From Apoderus coryli (taxonomy: Eukaryota > Arthropoda > Insecta > Coleoptera > Attelabidae), in NCBI GenBank assembly GCA_911728435.2, contig OU452211.1, positions 4,340,001 to 4,404,000 on the forward strand: 64,000 bases of DNA, read 5' to 3'. Below the pieces are notes generated by a model. That model saw nothing but the letters and a program-made list of their open reading frames with translations, was not told the DNA's origin and searched no databases. Shown in pieces: positions 50,012 through 59,576 of the stretch. The translations under genes were made by a program, and so were the position numbers. The first letter of the stretch is position 1; the number at the start of each line of letters is the position of its first letter.

Positions 50012-50242
50012 TCCAAGCACCAAATCTCAGCCATCCGTTTCACTTGCACGGTTATTCATTCAACGTGATCGGCATCGGCAGATCTCCAGACCAAAATATT
50101 AAGAAAATTAATTTGAAACATGCATTAGACTTGGATAGACGAGGTTTACTGCATCGGCAGTACAATTTGCCACCGTTTAAAGATACGATAGCTGTGCCAA
50201 ATAATGGATATGTAGTGTTCCGGTTTCGGGCCGACAATCCAG
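50012..50242 (+). CDS. Lac2: Laccase 2 exon 9B: HPFHLHG motif, penultimate exon of isoform B
   Basis: This exon is 231 bases. It encodes APNLSHPFHLHGYSFNVIGI with the HPFHLHG copper ligands, then NLKHALDLDRRGLLHRQYNL and VVFRFRADNP. It ends in phase 1 at CCAG|GTAAATC. In exon 9A and in gene 2 the reading continues without a break to the HCH motif; here a 1.2 kb intron intervenes. Confidence 0.94.
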
Positions 50243-51471
50243 GTAAATCTACTTGTCTCGAAATCAATTTAAGTTTGTAAATTTTAATCGCAACTAGCGA
50301 AAATTCTGATTCACTCGTTGAACTAATTTGAGCAATGGCCTTTGGTCCATTTTTTAGGTAAGGCGCGTGAATTCCCTATAAAATTTTGCATTTGAAAATT
50401 TGAATCGAAGACGGCCTTGTCTATGCTAAAATCACTCTTAAAACGCGTCTATTCACGGTAATGAAACAGAACGTAGGTCTTAGTACATATTACGATGCTC
50501 TTGGACACAACATTTTTGTGACTCTATTGTTTTGTTTGCTATTGCGTGCAAACAACAGAGACAGCAATACATCGCTACGCTAACGCTTGCCTCTATTGTT
50601 TTCTTTGCTATCGCGTGCGAGAAACAGAGACAGCAATGCATCTCTACGTTATACGCTACTAACAGTAGAAATTAGACGCATTTGTGCCCTACCCATCAGT
50701 CGTGTGGTGTTGTTTTTGTTTTCGCGAGCACTTTTTGAGTATTATAAAGTGAATGTTTTGATTTTGAACAATTACAATAGTAAAGATGAATTCAGAGCAA
50801 TATATGAATGTAAATATTGTTAAATTAAAATTTGAGGATCGAGTTACTATAAAAAAAGGTTTGATGGACACCTAACTGTTGCAAATTTATTTGAAACTGA
50901 AAAATTTGATGACTATCGAACCGTCTTTCCAAATGAAGATATTATTATTAAAGAATAAGAAGTGTTATTCAAGCTCATGAGAGAAGGAAATACTCGATTT
51001 TCGCAAAAAAATAAAAATTCTTAATACCGCTGTTATCCATGTTTTAATTTTTTTGTTCCTAATAAAGCATTATTGCATTATTTCACCAGTGTTTTTCCTT
51101 TAAAAATACAGATATCGGTATGAATCAAAAAACAAGTTATTCAGAAAAGATGGGGCTTCAAATTGTTGTAAAAAAGATCATTATTCGGCCGTGAGCTTTT
51201 CCTACAGGGTGTTGAAAAGTTTAGAGTAAAATGTAGCTTTTTGTTCACCCCTGTATAACAACAAATCCGTTGGAATTTTTTAAAGTTTCGATACGAAAAA
51301 ATTATTACAATAAAACGGCCTAAAACTCAAAAAAAAAACTGTCAAAATTGATGCAATATTAAAAAAGTTATTTAGGATTGATTTTGAACAAAATTTTCTT
51401 TGTCCTGTTAATATTGAAGGACAGTGTAGTATTTATCTTGTAAACAATCCTGATTCCGTTACATTTTATAG
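50243..51471 (+). other. Lac2: B-specific intron before the type-1 copper motif
   Basis: This 1229-base intron has a GTAAAT donor and a TTTTATAG acceptor. It contains a 69-base imperfect tandem duplication (50522-50659) and an unrecognised decayed coding-like stretch at about 50786-51000. A transposon-end-like CAGGGTGTTGAAAAG lies near 51204, with CACCCCTGTATAA near 51246. Mobile-element material makes up much of it. No cassette A or gene 2 intron exists at this position. Confidence 0.85.
50522..50659. repeat. 69-bp imperfect tandem duplication
   Basis: Two copies starting CTCTATTGTTTT at 50522 and 50591 share TTTGCTAT.GCGTGC and CAGAGACAGCAAT.CATC blocks. The period is 69 bases, with a few substitutions. 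It is GC-richer than the surroundings and lies within the B-specific intron. Confidence 0.75.
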
Positions 51472-51641
51472 GTTACTGGTTATTCCATTGCCATTTCCTG
51501 TTCCACATAGTCATAGGAATGAACCTGATGCTTCACGTTGGGACGCAGGACGATCTGCCACCTGTACCACAAAATTTCCCAAAATGTGGACATCATCTAC
51601 CGCCAATATCGCCGATACATCATCACACAGACTTCCACTGA
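51472..51641 (+). CDS. Lac2: Laccase 2 exon 10B: type-1 copper motif and terminal exon of isoform B
   Basis: This exon is 170 bases and ends in TGA. It completes the split Gly codon, then encodes [18 protein letters not shown] with all type 1 and type 3 ligands and the axial Met at residue 708. [18 protein letters not shown] follows, with a histidine-rich tail (IHHHTDFH). The frame is continuous from exon 9B. The protein matches 9A closely up to the tail. Confidence 0.95.
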
Positions 51642-51884
51642 CAATGATGCTAGTTGTACCTAATTAATTAGAATAATTAAAATTTTGTGTTATGTTTTTG
51701 AACTCTGAATGTGTGTGAGATATTTAAGGCTTGAGCTTTACTTGTTTTCTTCATGCATTGCTAATTGGTGGTCCTGGTACTTATATCAATGTAGCAACTT
51801 CAAAGTTAGTTACACAAGTACGAGTAAGTATAAGTAAGCTACATAGATCTTATCGTTTCTGTCAATTTAGTCTTACGGCAAGTA

Positions 51885-51890
51885 AATAAA
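51885..51890 (+). terminator. Lac2: Candidate polyadenylation signal for isoform B
   Basis: AATAAA lies about 245 bases after the isoform B stop codon. It is the first clear hexamer downstream that I see. Other AATAAA-type signals occur further on (about 52750), so the site is a candidate only. Confidence 0.35.
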
Positions 51891-53900
51891 ACCCTTGTTT
51901 AAAATTCAGCTCTCTATTTGCTCCTGCTATCTCCACTAAAATGCAAACTGACTTAATAGAACATTTTCAGCCATATGGCTACATTGAACACCAATATAAA
52001 CATTTTGTGGAGTAGAGGTCTTTGTTTTATAAACGAAATATCTGTAGTTGTAGAAAAAATGTTGAATGTAAAAGTATGTGTGCGAAGAAATTTCACGCAT
52101 TCAACTAGGCTGTGCCTCGTCAATCCGCGAATTTATCCTTCGCATACTAATTGCATAAATAACTATTTTTCTTCGCTGTAAATCTAGTTTTCATTGATAT
52201 TGATAGGATATGCTCCCGCTTTGCATCTTCAGTATTGTTATGTCTGCTTCTGCAAACGTAACTAACGTTTCGGAAGTTGTGGCAATTTAAGCTGACCAGT
52301 TTCTTTGCTTTGTTTCAATCAGTTAGTTTTAAGCCGTCAAGAAATATTTTCGCGGGTGCAGCTGGCATGGAGTTTGCTGGGTTAGCTGTAAAAGATCGTA
52401 GTTTGCTACAAAATAGGTTGACTGCTAGAATCCTAGCCGTGCTTCCGCAGTCAATCTATATTATTAGTTTGCTAATTGAGGTACGAGTAGAATAATGTTT
52501 AAAATTGAAAAAAAATTCACAGTCGTTTTAATAATAAGACTTTCTGTCTGGTATAATGTTTAGTTTCAAAAATTATGTAATACACATATTTTCCGATAAA
52601 TGTAATGTTCATAATAATCATAATTCCATGTACGTATATGTTGTTAATAGGTGTTGTTTGTTTGAACTTTAATGAGTGTGTTTTGTTTCTGTTAGTATAC
52701 TTATGTATAAAATTGTACAAAATAGTTAAAATGTTGTTTAAAGTATAAGTGTATAATAAAAGAATTATTACTTTAATGCCTGCCTACAATAATCTTTTTT
52801 GTAAAATCCTTCAGAAACTTTAAATAAACAAAACCTTCTATAGTTCCATTATCTCATCCTGCAGGCAAAACCGATATTCATTTTATTCGATAGGCCTATC
52901 CTTGACAGATGATATTTGAAACGGCATCAATATAGAGTCATGCTAAGCATAAGAAATGAGATTTACTCTGAGTGATCTTCCCAAGAGGTATTTTCTGTTA
53001 TAAGCATCTGGCGGTGCTAAACGCTAACCCAGTTACAGGTTCTGGTTCAATGAATTCCTCTGCAAGAATTATCAGGAGTTCAAGCCAGAGATTATTACCT
53101 TTCCTAATATTTTAGAGTATATTTTGGTAATTCCATCTCATTGTAATAAAGCTTAGAGCTATTATGCTTTTTCGTCAAAATGACGTGCAGTGGGTTGGGG
53201 ACTTTAGCGAACTAGGACGTTATCAAATCAGCATTTTTTAAACACCGTTACTACTAGGAACTATAGAAACCTTTGCAATTCTACTAATTCCTAGTAAATA
53301 TGTTTACAAACGTGTAATACCCACTAATTATAATATAGTGTTGTCGAAAAATCGTTTAACAATAGTTAAAAAAATTATTATTATATTTTATCAAAAACAC
53401 TATCATAAAATTAATTTGACGTACTTATTTTTTTATTACAATTGTAAAATTACCTATCTAATCGCATAAAAAGGGTATTTTGAAACATTAAAATATGAAA
53501 AATAGGCAATTAAAAAATACACGATGGTCCAAAATATTTGATGGTTACAAATTTCAAAAATAAAATATCATACTTAGAACTCTCACATATCTGTCATTCT
53601 TCAAAGATCTTAAGAGTTTCTAGCCCAAATTCGGTATAGTTTTGGTTTAGAATTTTTCTTTTGCAGTTTTTTTTTACACATTTCTCGTAGACCTGTCTTT
53701 TGGAGCCTCAATTTTCATAAAAATTGGCTTGCATTCTCCCATCGAGATAATTAGACAACAGGTCCAATATATTTTAAAATTATTAAATATTGTGATAAAT
53801 AGTGTCAAAAGTTTATGAGAAATTAACTAAAAAGAGAAATGTTAAATTGGACTGGTCAATTTCTGCAATTATGTCAGCAACTATTTTCAATAAGTCAGAG
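51891..53900. other. Intergenic DNA between laccase 2 and gene 2, nothing recognised
   Basis: AT-rich sequence with short open frames only. No domain or transposon end was recognised. Part of it may be longer laccase 2B 3' UTR. Confidence 0.5.
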
Positions 53901-53908
53901 ACACAGTC

Positions 53909-54800
53909 GTGAACATGACTATAAAACAGGCATCAAGCTATGTTCATTCAAATTCTGGTGTAGTTGTTTTTCAAACAAGAACTTTCAACAAGGTTGGACG
54001 AATCCTCAACCAAGCTGACAGAAAACCCTGCACATTTCTAAAAAAACATCTGAGTACATCATTACCAGGATTCTTATCAAGTATAGATTAACTAAAATGG
54101 GTAGTAATCTATTGCTACTGGGAACTCAATATATTTTCAATTATTTAGGTGCTCTCCAAATATTGGAGGAAACTGTTTGTAAAATTGAAGAAAATGGGAA
54201 TATCGAGAGTTGTATTTTGAACCATAGAACACAAATATCGAAAATTATTGGTTACCTATATCTCGCCGGAAATTCGCTCACTACAAAATTAATCTGTTTG
54301 CTTACGACATTAATTTATTTTACCAGTAATAATTTTGCAGACTTGGTAAACACTTTAAATTTGGATCTGCAAAGTATTGTTCTCTGGTGTAATTCTAATT
54401 TTATTAAATTAAATGAAATGGGAAGACGTAGAGCGAATATGAGGTATTTTGGTGTTATTGTGGATCTTCATTTATACTTTAAAGCGCATGTCTTGTATGT
54501 CATTTCCAAAATGACAAAAAGCGTGAACTTTTTAGTACGAATAGCACCATTCTTCCACATTTGACGTTTTCTGCCTCTATTCTATTTAACGCGAACCATA
54601 ATGAAATTGGTCGGCTGCAAATACTTCAAAATAGAGCAATGAAAGCAGTTCAACATATGTATGTTGCAGTGCTTGAATTGATTGCCCGTGTCTAAATATT
54701 TGCAACCTAGAACGCTTGTACTTATTCATAGAATGAAGTTGGGTTTCGTACGAGATTACTTGACATCAAAATTAATTACCAAATGAATCAATCACGTATG
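53909..54800 (+). mobile_element. Non-LTR reverse transcriptase relic
   Basis: The + strand contains IYFTSNNFADLVNTLNLDLQSIVLWCNSNFIKLNE, then RYFGVIVDLHLYFKAHVLYVISKMTKSVNFL. After a frameshift it continues ILFNANHNEIGRLQILQNRAMKAVQ. These are the post-YADD region, the LGVxxD motif and the connection motif of a LINE RT. The 5' part (53909-54250) is not recognisable and may be another repeat. Stops and shifts make it inactive. It lies 0.5 kb upstream of the gene 2 promoter. Confidence 0.8.
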
Positions 54801-54930
54801 TTTTGGCTATTTATTCCCGAGTAGTGTTTCTGTACACCAATTTCTCTTATGTGCAGATAATTTTCTCTCTACTCTTCATAAAACCATCCCTATCCTTTGT
54901 CAAAATACAATTATACTTTAATTTTATCCT

Positions 54931-55120
54931 AAACTGCCAACAACTGCCTCTGTTCCTCAAGTTTCGTCCTTTTTGTATGTCTCCTAAGAAACAGATCCTT
55001 TACCAAAGCGAAAGTAATGAATTTGAAACTGCCAACAACTGCCTCTGTTCCTCAAGTTTCGTCCTTTTTGTATGTCTCCTAAGAAACAGATCCTTTACCA
55101 AAGCGAAAGTAATGAATTTG
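54931..55120. repeat. Perfect 95-bp tandem duplication
   Basis: The block starting AAACTGCCAACAACTGCCTC at 54931-55025 is repeated without mismatch at 55026-55120. A third start (AAGCTG) follows and then diverges. The perfect identity indicates a recent duplication. It lies 0.1-0.3 kb upstream of the gene 2 TATA box. It is open in one frame but has no coding features. Confidence 0.95.
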
Positions 55121-55226
55121 AAGCTGTTGTCAAGTTTCAAAGCCCCATATTTCTATTCAGCCTTGATTTTGGGTCACCCGTCATAGGTAATTAAATGAAG
55201 CTCATTAGTATATCCAGGAAATATTC

Positions 55227-55236
55227 TATATAAATA
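55227..55236 (+). promoter_or_regulatory. Candidate TATA box of gene 2
   Basis: TATATAAATA lies 97-106 bases upstream of the gene 2 start codon. A start site about 30 bases downstream would leave a 5' UTR of roughly 70 bases. There is no direct evidence of the start site. Confidence 0.45.
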
Positions 55237-55332
55237 GCAAGTTGTGTTTGGTAATTATATTACATTTTTTTTAGTTTGCAGCTGGCATAGTAACGACATA
55301 TTTTTAGCAAATAATTTGACTCAATTTAAATA

Positions 55333-55426
55333 ATGGTTGTTTCCTTGAATGAAAGGGGTTGTCGGATTTTCTTTATAACATTTTTACAATTACTGTATCA
55401 TACTACAGGTGCTATCCAAACTGAAG
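55333..55426 (+). CDS. Gene 2 exon 1: signal peptide
   Basis: ATG opens a 31-codon frame with a basic start (MVVSLNERGCR), a hydrophobic stretch (IFFITFLQLLYH) and TTGAIQTE, which fits a cleaved secretory signal. It ends in phase 1 at GAAG|GTAAGC. Joining to 56802 restores Ala. The arrangement is the same as laccase 2 exon 1 but without the Gly/Ser linker. Confidence 0.8.
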
Positions 55427-56801
55427 GTAAGCTATATAGAAATAATATATAGAAGACCTATTATTTCACAATTTTCAAGGTGTTTTTTTTTTGGTTTATC
55501 TCACATAAACTTTGTTAATCTCACTTTAAAAATGTCTTGCATTTTTTTAAATGTTGACCAGATTCTTAGTTATTTTCTATATAAAAATCAATCAAATAAT
55601 CCAGATACTTTTTGATCATTTGGACTGAAGATGAGGTATGCTGATTCGTTGATCTGGATGAAAATAAAATAAATTATTCAATTGCGCACGTATAATTGAA
55701 GTTTTACAATTATTCTAAATTACACTTTTTGTAAGAAATTTTGAGCTCGCATCATAGTTCAGTTTGTTTTAGACGTTGGGAAGTATGGGCTTAAAAGTAT
55801 GTAATCATTGAAATATTATTTATTTTTTTTATTATGCTTCTCGTGTAAGGTAGGGAGATAAGATGTGAATGCGTGATAGGAAAATCAAATGCAATCAAAT
55901 GTGTTGCACTCTTCTTCTTAGGACGCCGCGCCGTCTCCCCACGAAGGTTGGCGATCCAGCGGGCTATAATGATACGTGGAACCGCTCCTCTGAAAATCTC
56001 TATAGATGTCCGTCCGAACCATCGATGCAGGTCCTTTAGCCATGAGATTTGCCGTCTGCTCACAGACCGTTTGTCCTTGATCTTTCCTTCAATAATGAGT
56101 CAGAGGAGTTCGTACCGCTCCACCCTCATAACGTGCCCGATATATTGGAGCTTTCGTTTCATTTTTTGATGGATGTCAGCAGCTCTTTACCTTTACCTAT
56201 TATCCTCAGTACTTCCTTGTTTGTTATTCTGTAGGTTTAGCTCTCTACTAGTGAAAAGGTTCTTCATGGAGATGAATGTCCTTCTGGCCTGTTCTATCCT
56301 TCATCTGATTTCCGTTTTAGGGTCACTGTTGTCGTTGATAAGGGCTCCAAGATATTTAATTGTTCCACGACCTGGTTGTTAATTTGCAAGGATCGTCCGT
56401 CTTGATGCCATGTGTAGACCATACTGTGTGCTATGTTCAGGAGGCTGTCGGCAACAACGATCGTATCGTCAGCGAATCGTTTATTGTTAATCAGGGTGTT
56501 ATTGATTTTAATGCCATCTTTCACATTCTCCAGTGCCTCCCGGAATATTACCTCCGAGTATATATTAAAGAGGAGAGAAGACAGGGCACATCCCTGTCTA
56601 ACACCTCTTCTGATTTCTGTTTGTTTCTTCGGATGTTGTTGATGCCAGTACCGCTGCGTGATGATGTTCAAATCTCCTGCATTGACTCCGGTGTATTTTA
56701 GGATCTCAATGAGCTTCTGGTGCGATACAGAGTCCAGAGCTTTCCGGTAGTCGATAAAGCAGGCGTATATATAATATTGCACCCATTTATCTATTTTTCA
56801 G
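55427..56801 (+). other. Gene 2 intron 1, mostly an RTE-type LINE
   Basis: The intron runs from a GTAAGC donor to a CTATTTTTCAG acceptor. About three quarters of it is the antisense LINE at 55780-56785. Only about 15-35 bases separate the LINE from the exon 2 acceptor. Confidence 0.8.
55780..56785 (-). mobile_element. RTE-type LINE relic, 5'-truncated, antisense in gene 2 intron 1
   Basis: The minus-strand frame 56782-56294 encodes YACFIDYRKALDSVSHQKLIEILKYTGV, then RRGVRQGCALSSLLFNIYSE and KRFADDTIVVADSL, all RTE-type RT motifs with the FADD box. After frameshifts the C-terminal pieces follow: ITNKEVLRIIGKGKE, LQYIGH-like, and RRQISWLKDLHRWFGRTSIEIFR (56063-55970) with IANLRGE. The segment between FADD and the C-terminus is shortened by deletion. 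The 3' end lies near 55780-55830 in A/T-rich sequence. It is inactive. This kind of LINE is abundant in many arthropod genomes. Confidence 0.9.
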
Positions 56802-56925
56802 CATCTAAAAACGTCAGCAGTCGACTTTATAAACCTTACGAGTGCGTTCGAGAATGTATTTTAGGTGAACCAGCAAGAGTCTGCTACTACAACTTTACTC
56901 TTGAGTCCTACTCCGTCATCGGCAG
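56802..56925 (+). CDS. Gene 2 exon 2: short Cys-rich region
   Basis: This exon is 124 bases, phase 1 in and phase 2 out. It encodes SKNVSSRLYKPYECVRECIL, then GEPARVCYYNFTLESYSVIG. It corresponds to the last third of laccase 2 exon 2 (CARACREGEPPRICYYHFTLEYYTVLG); the Gly/Ser- and His-rich part is absent. NFT is a glycosylation sequon. The donor is GGCAG|GTAATT. Confidence 0.9.
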
Positions 56926-56981
56926 GTAATTTAATGAATTAAAAGTTTTGCAAATAATTTTAAACATGTCTATTTTGGTAG

Positions 56982-57266
56982 AGCCTGTGACTTCTGCACT
57001 CCAGGTCCATTAAATACATATTACGCCGACTGTGAGTGTGTCTTGGCCGATGGAGTTGAGAGAGTATTGTATACCGCTAACAGAATGTTACCTGGGCCGA
57101 GCATTCAAGTTTGCCAAAACGATAAAGTTGTGATTGATGTAAAAAATGAAATTCCTGCAAATGAGGTGACGCTTCATTGGCATGGGATTAGACAGAATGG
57201 GTCGCAATATTACGATGGAGTACCTATGGTAACACAATGTGCAATAAATGAAGGCGATACATTCAG
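56982..57266 (+). CDS. Gene 2 exon 3: first cupredoxin, HWHG motif
   Basis: This exon is 285 bases and follows a 56-base intron. It encodes ACDFCTPGPLNTYYADCECV, then LADGVERVLYTANRMLPGPS and VTLHWHGIRQNGSQYYDGVP, with HWHG at residues 138-141. It has the same length and phases as laccase 2 exon 3. Confidence 0.95.
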
Positions 57267-57323
57267 GTAAATCCAGTAAAGAATGATTGAGCTTATTAAA
57301 ATCATTTTTTGTTAATTATTAAG

Positions 57324-57550
57324 GTATATATGGATAGCCAAAGAGAAAGGGACTTTTTTCTGGCATTCGCACACCGGGTTACAAAAAATGAACGGACTCT
57401 ATGGGAGCATAATTGTAAGAGAACCTAAATCGCTTGATGTACATGCTAGTCTCTATGATTACGATTTACCGGAGCATACTCTACTCATTTCTGATTGGTT
57501 TACGTTACTTGCTGAAGACAAGATGCCTGGACCAGTACATAATATGCCAG
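57324..57550 (+). CDS. Gene 2 exon 4: HSH copper motif
   Basis: This exon is 227 bases. It encodes YIWIAKEKGTFFWHSHTGLQ, then MNGLYGSIIVREPKS and HTLLISDWFTLLAEDKMPG. The motif is HSH where laccase 2 has HAH; both are common in multicopper oxidases. It ends CCAG|GTAAGA in phase 1. Confidence 0.95.
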
Positions 57551-58043
57551 GTAAGATGTTATCTGTACTCATTTCAAATAGGAATCATTCGTTCAATTTT
57601 TCAACTTGATCTCCTTTTCGTCTTTAGGATTTTGCCATAATTTAAACTAAGTTTCTATGAGGCATTGTCCTGGAACCAGAAGATTTGTATTTTTCCAATG
57701 AAGACGGTTTTTCTTGATCCTGTTAAGTTGTTGCTTTTTCTTTTTACAATAATTATTAGTCGGTGAAGATGATTCCGCCTGCATTCTAAAGAACCTTAAA
57801 AATTGCCTTATCGGTCGATACGCATAGCTAAGCGGGCGAGTGCTTTAACAATAATTAAACTACAAGTCCCATAATGAATGTTCTTCTCTGTAGCCCCAAA
57901 ATATTAATTTATTTAAATTTTTGCATCATACATATATTTATTCTTAAGTTTGTTGAATATTTTCTTTGTTTATAACGCAAATATGATCGAATTTCTGCTC
58001 GATAGTCTTAGAGAAAATTGATTTTAATTTGACATTCATTTAG
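57551..58043 (+). other. Gene 2 intron 4
   Basis: Intron of 493 bases with a GTAAGA donor and a TCATTTAG acceptor. A GC-richer patch at about 57805-57845 contains TAGCTAAGCGGG (57825-57836), which resembles a tRNA A box, but no B box follows. Otherwise AT-rich with nothing recognised. Confidence 0.8.
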
Positions 58044-58295
58044 GTCAATATGCCACGAACTTTTTGATCAATGGAAAGGGAAGATATACGTTCCCGAAAA
58101 CAAATATTACAACCACTACACCTTTAGAGATTTTTGTAGTAAAACCGGGTAAACGTTACCGGTTTCGCTTGATAAATTCACAGTCAACAGTATGTCCGAC
58201 TCAACTGACTATTGAAGGACATACTTTAACACTCATAGCTGCTGATGGAGATGATGTCAAACCAGTAGCGGTCAACTCTATCATTTCACTAACAG
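58044..58295 (+). CDS. Gene 2 exon 5: second cupredoxin, first part
   Basis: This exon is 252 bases, the same as in laccase 2. It encodes QYATNFLINGKGRYTFPKTN, then TPLEIFVVKPGKRYRFRLIN and GHTLTLIAADGDDVKPVAVN. NIT is a glycosylation sequon. It ends ACAG|GTAGAA in phase 1. Confidence 0.95.
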
Positions 58296-58464
58296 GTAGA
58301 ATAATGAAATTATTAATTTAAAATTGAAAAATAAATTAGGGTTGTGCGGAATCTAAATTATCTTTGCTCATAAGAGATTTTTGTGTGTGTATGTACAGAA
58401 TTCTTTAAAAAAACTTGGAATTGTTCAATTCCTATAACTAATTAGTATGTTTTAATAAAAATAG

Positions 58465-58649
58465 GAGAACGTTATGACTTCATTCTAAACGCGAATCAGT
58501 CGAAAAAGTCATACTGGATACAACTTCGAGGATTGCAAGAATGTGGAATAAATCGTACTCAACAAGTAGGGATCATACAATATGAAGGAAGTGCCTTAAC
58601 ATCGTTATCACAGGTTCCTACTTATGACTCTGGACTGGCAGATGGAATC
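58465..58649 (+). CDS. Gene 2 exon 6
   Basis: This exon is 185 bases, the same as in laccase 2. It encodes ERYDFILNANQSKKSYWIQL, then LQECGINRTQQVGIIQYEGS and ends at a codon boundary (ADGI) with a GTAAGG donor. NQS and NRT are glycosylation sequons. The exon has in-frame stops in the surrounding intron and is open only between its splice sites. Confidence 0.93.
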
Positions 58650-58704
58650 GTAAGGACAGTAATATCACAAATTTAATAAATATCGATTTTAGTCATTATT
58701 CTAG

Positions 58705-58909
58705 ATTTTGAATCCTCTTGACGGCAATTGTAATGTTACAAGACAAAATGCGATTTGTGTTAATCAATTGAGTAGTACAAATCAAATTGATCAGCAGTTG
58801 TACCCAGATCAGAAACCTGATGTTCAGATTATTATGCCATTTCAAGTGGTAAACTACGTAGAAAAGGAGTTATTTAACCCTGCTTTGGGGCCATACAAAA
58901 TTTTCATTG
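58705..58909 (+). CDS. Gene 2 exon 7
   Basis: This exon is 205 bases, nine more than 7A and 7B. It encodes ILNPLDGNCNVTRQNAICVN, then PDVQIIMPFQVVNYVEKELF and ends IFI in phase 1 (G|GTAAGT). It follows exon 6 after only 55 bases. Gene 2 has no second version of this exon within the window. Confidence 0.93.
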
Positions 58910-59360
58910 GTAAGTTTAATCACAAACATACTATGAACCTTAGATTATATAGATAAAGCAGATGCAGCATCGCACTCTCGAAGTTTTTTGCGCAGAGAGG
59001 TTAAAGCATGAATGAAATATAATTTTGTGGTATGTGTAGATGGAGTAACCATGTGCACCAACTTTGTTCCATAGAGGTGATCATTAATTTAGAGAAAAAT
59101 ATTGCACTGTCTCTAATAGATTCTTAAATCAATTGTTAAATTACACATATTTGTGGAAGTAGTAGGTAGATGTATATCATCGACTACATCTTCTACAAAT
59201 AATGATCCTGATGCACTATTATAATAATAATCGTTTATTGCAATTAGAATGTGGTAAACTTTTAACCAAACCAACCAAAGTAAATGCAGTTAAAAGGTGT
59301 TCAATTTGAAAAATCTTTTGGTTAGTCCAAAATTTATTTTGATTTTTTTCTCAATTTTAG
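58910..59360 (+). other. Gene 2 intron 7
   Basis: Intron of 451 bases with a GTAAGT donor and a TCAATTTTAG acceptor. AT-rich; an ATA/ATT microsatellite lies near 59218-59235. Nothing else recognised. Confidence 0.8.
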
Positions 59361-59576
59361 TGGCGAACGACAGAACTCATGTTGGCAGTTTGACAGACAA
59401 CATTACCTATACCCCACCACCTTCTCCGTTAATATCTCAATACAATGACGATTTGAATGTCATCTGCAATAGAACTAATAGACCAGCAAAGTGTAATAAC
59501 AAAACACAATGTACTTGTACCCTTGTAAATAAGATTCCTTACAAGGCTCTTGTGGAAATTATTTTAGTCGATGCAC
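59361..59576 (+). CDS. Gene 2 exon 8
   Basis: This exon is 216 bases. It encodes VANDRTHVGSLTDNITYTPP, then SPLISQYNDDLNVICNRTNR and CNNKTQCTCTLVNKIPYKAL and VEIILVDA. The cysteines align with the NCGQNCMC cluster of laccase 2. It ends GCAC|GTAAGT in phase 1, so the next codon is completed to Leu. Three glycosylation sequons are present. Confidence 0.92.

Larger units (their letters stand above)
17187..51641 (+). other. Lac2: Laccase 2 (MCO2) gene, whole locus
   Basis: This is a secreted multicopper oxidase that oxidises catechols (N-acyldopamines) in the cuticle, driving insect sclerotisation and pigmentation. Exons 1-6 are common. Isoform A adds exons 7A-8A-9A (744 aa) and isoform B adds 7B-8B-9B-10B (747 aa). 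Copper ligands visible in 2A are HWHG at 227-230, HAH at 271-273, HPFHLHG at 622-628 and HCHFLFH at 697-703, with the axial Met at 708. The three-cupredoxin layout, the Cys-rich region before the first cupredoxin and the alternative 3' sets match the laccase 2 known from beetles. Intron 1 is 21 kb. All exon junctions keep the frame. A second-gene copy follows downstream. Confidence 0.95.

Noticed and set aside
54803..55186. 127-codon plus-strand frame
   Set aside because: Its length is due mainly to the 95-bp tandem duplication (95 is not a multiple of 3, so the two copies are read in different frames), and it has no domain.
57825..57836. tRNA A-box-like TAGCTAAGCGGG in gene 2 intron 4
   Set aside because: No B box or tRNA fold follows, so neither a tRNA nor a SINE can be supported.
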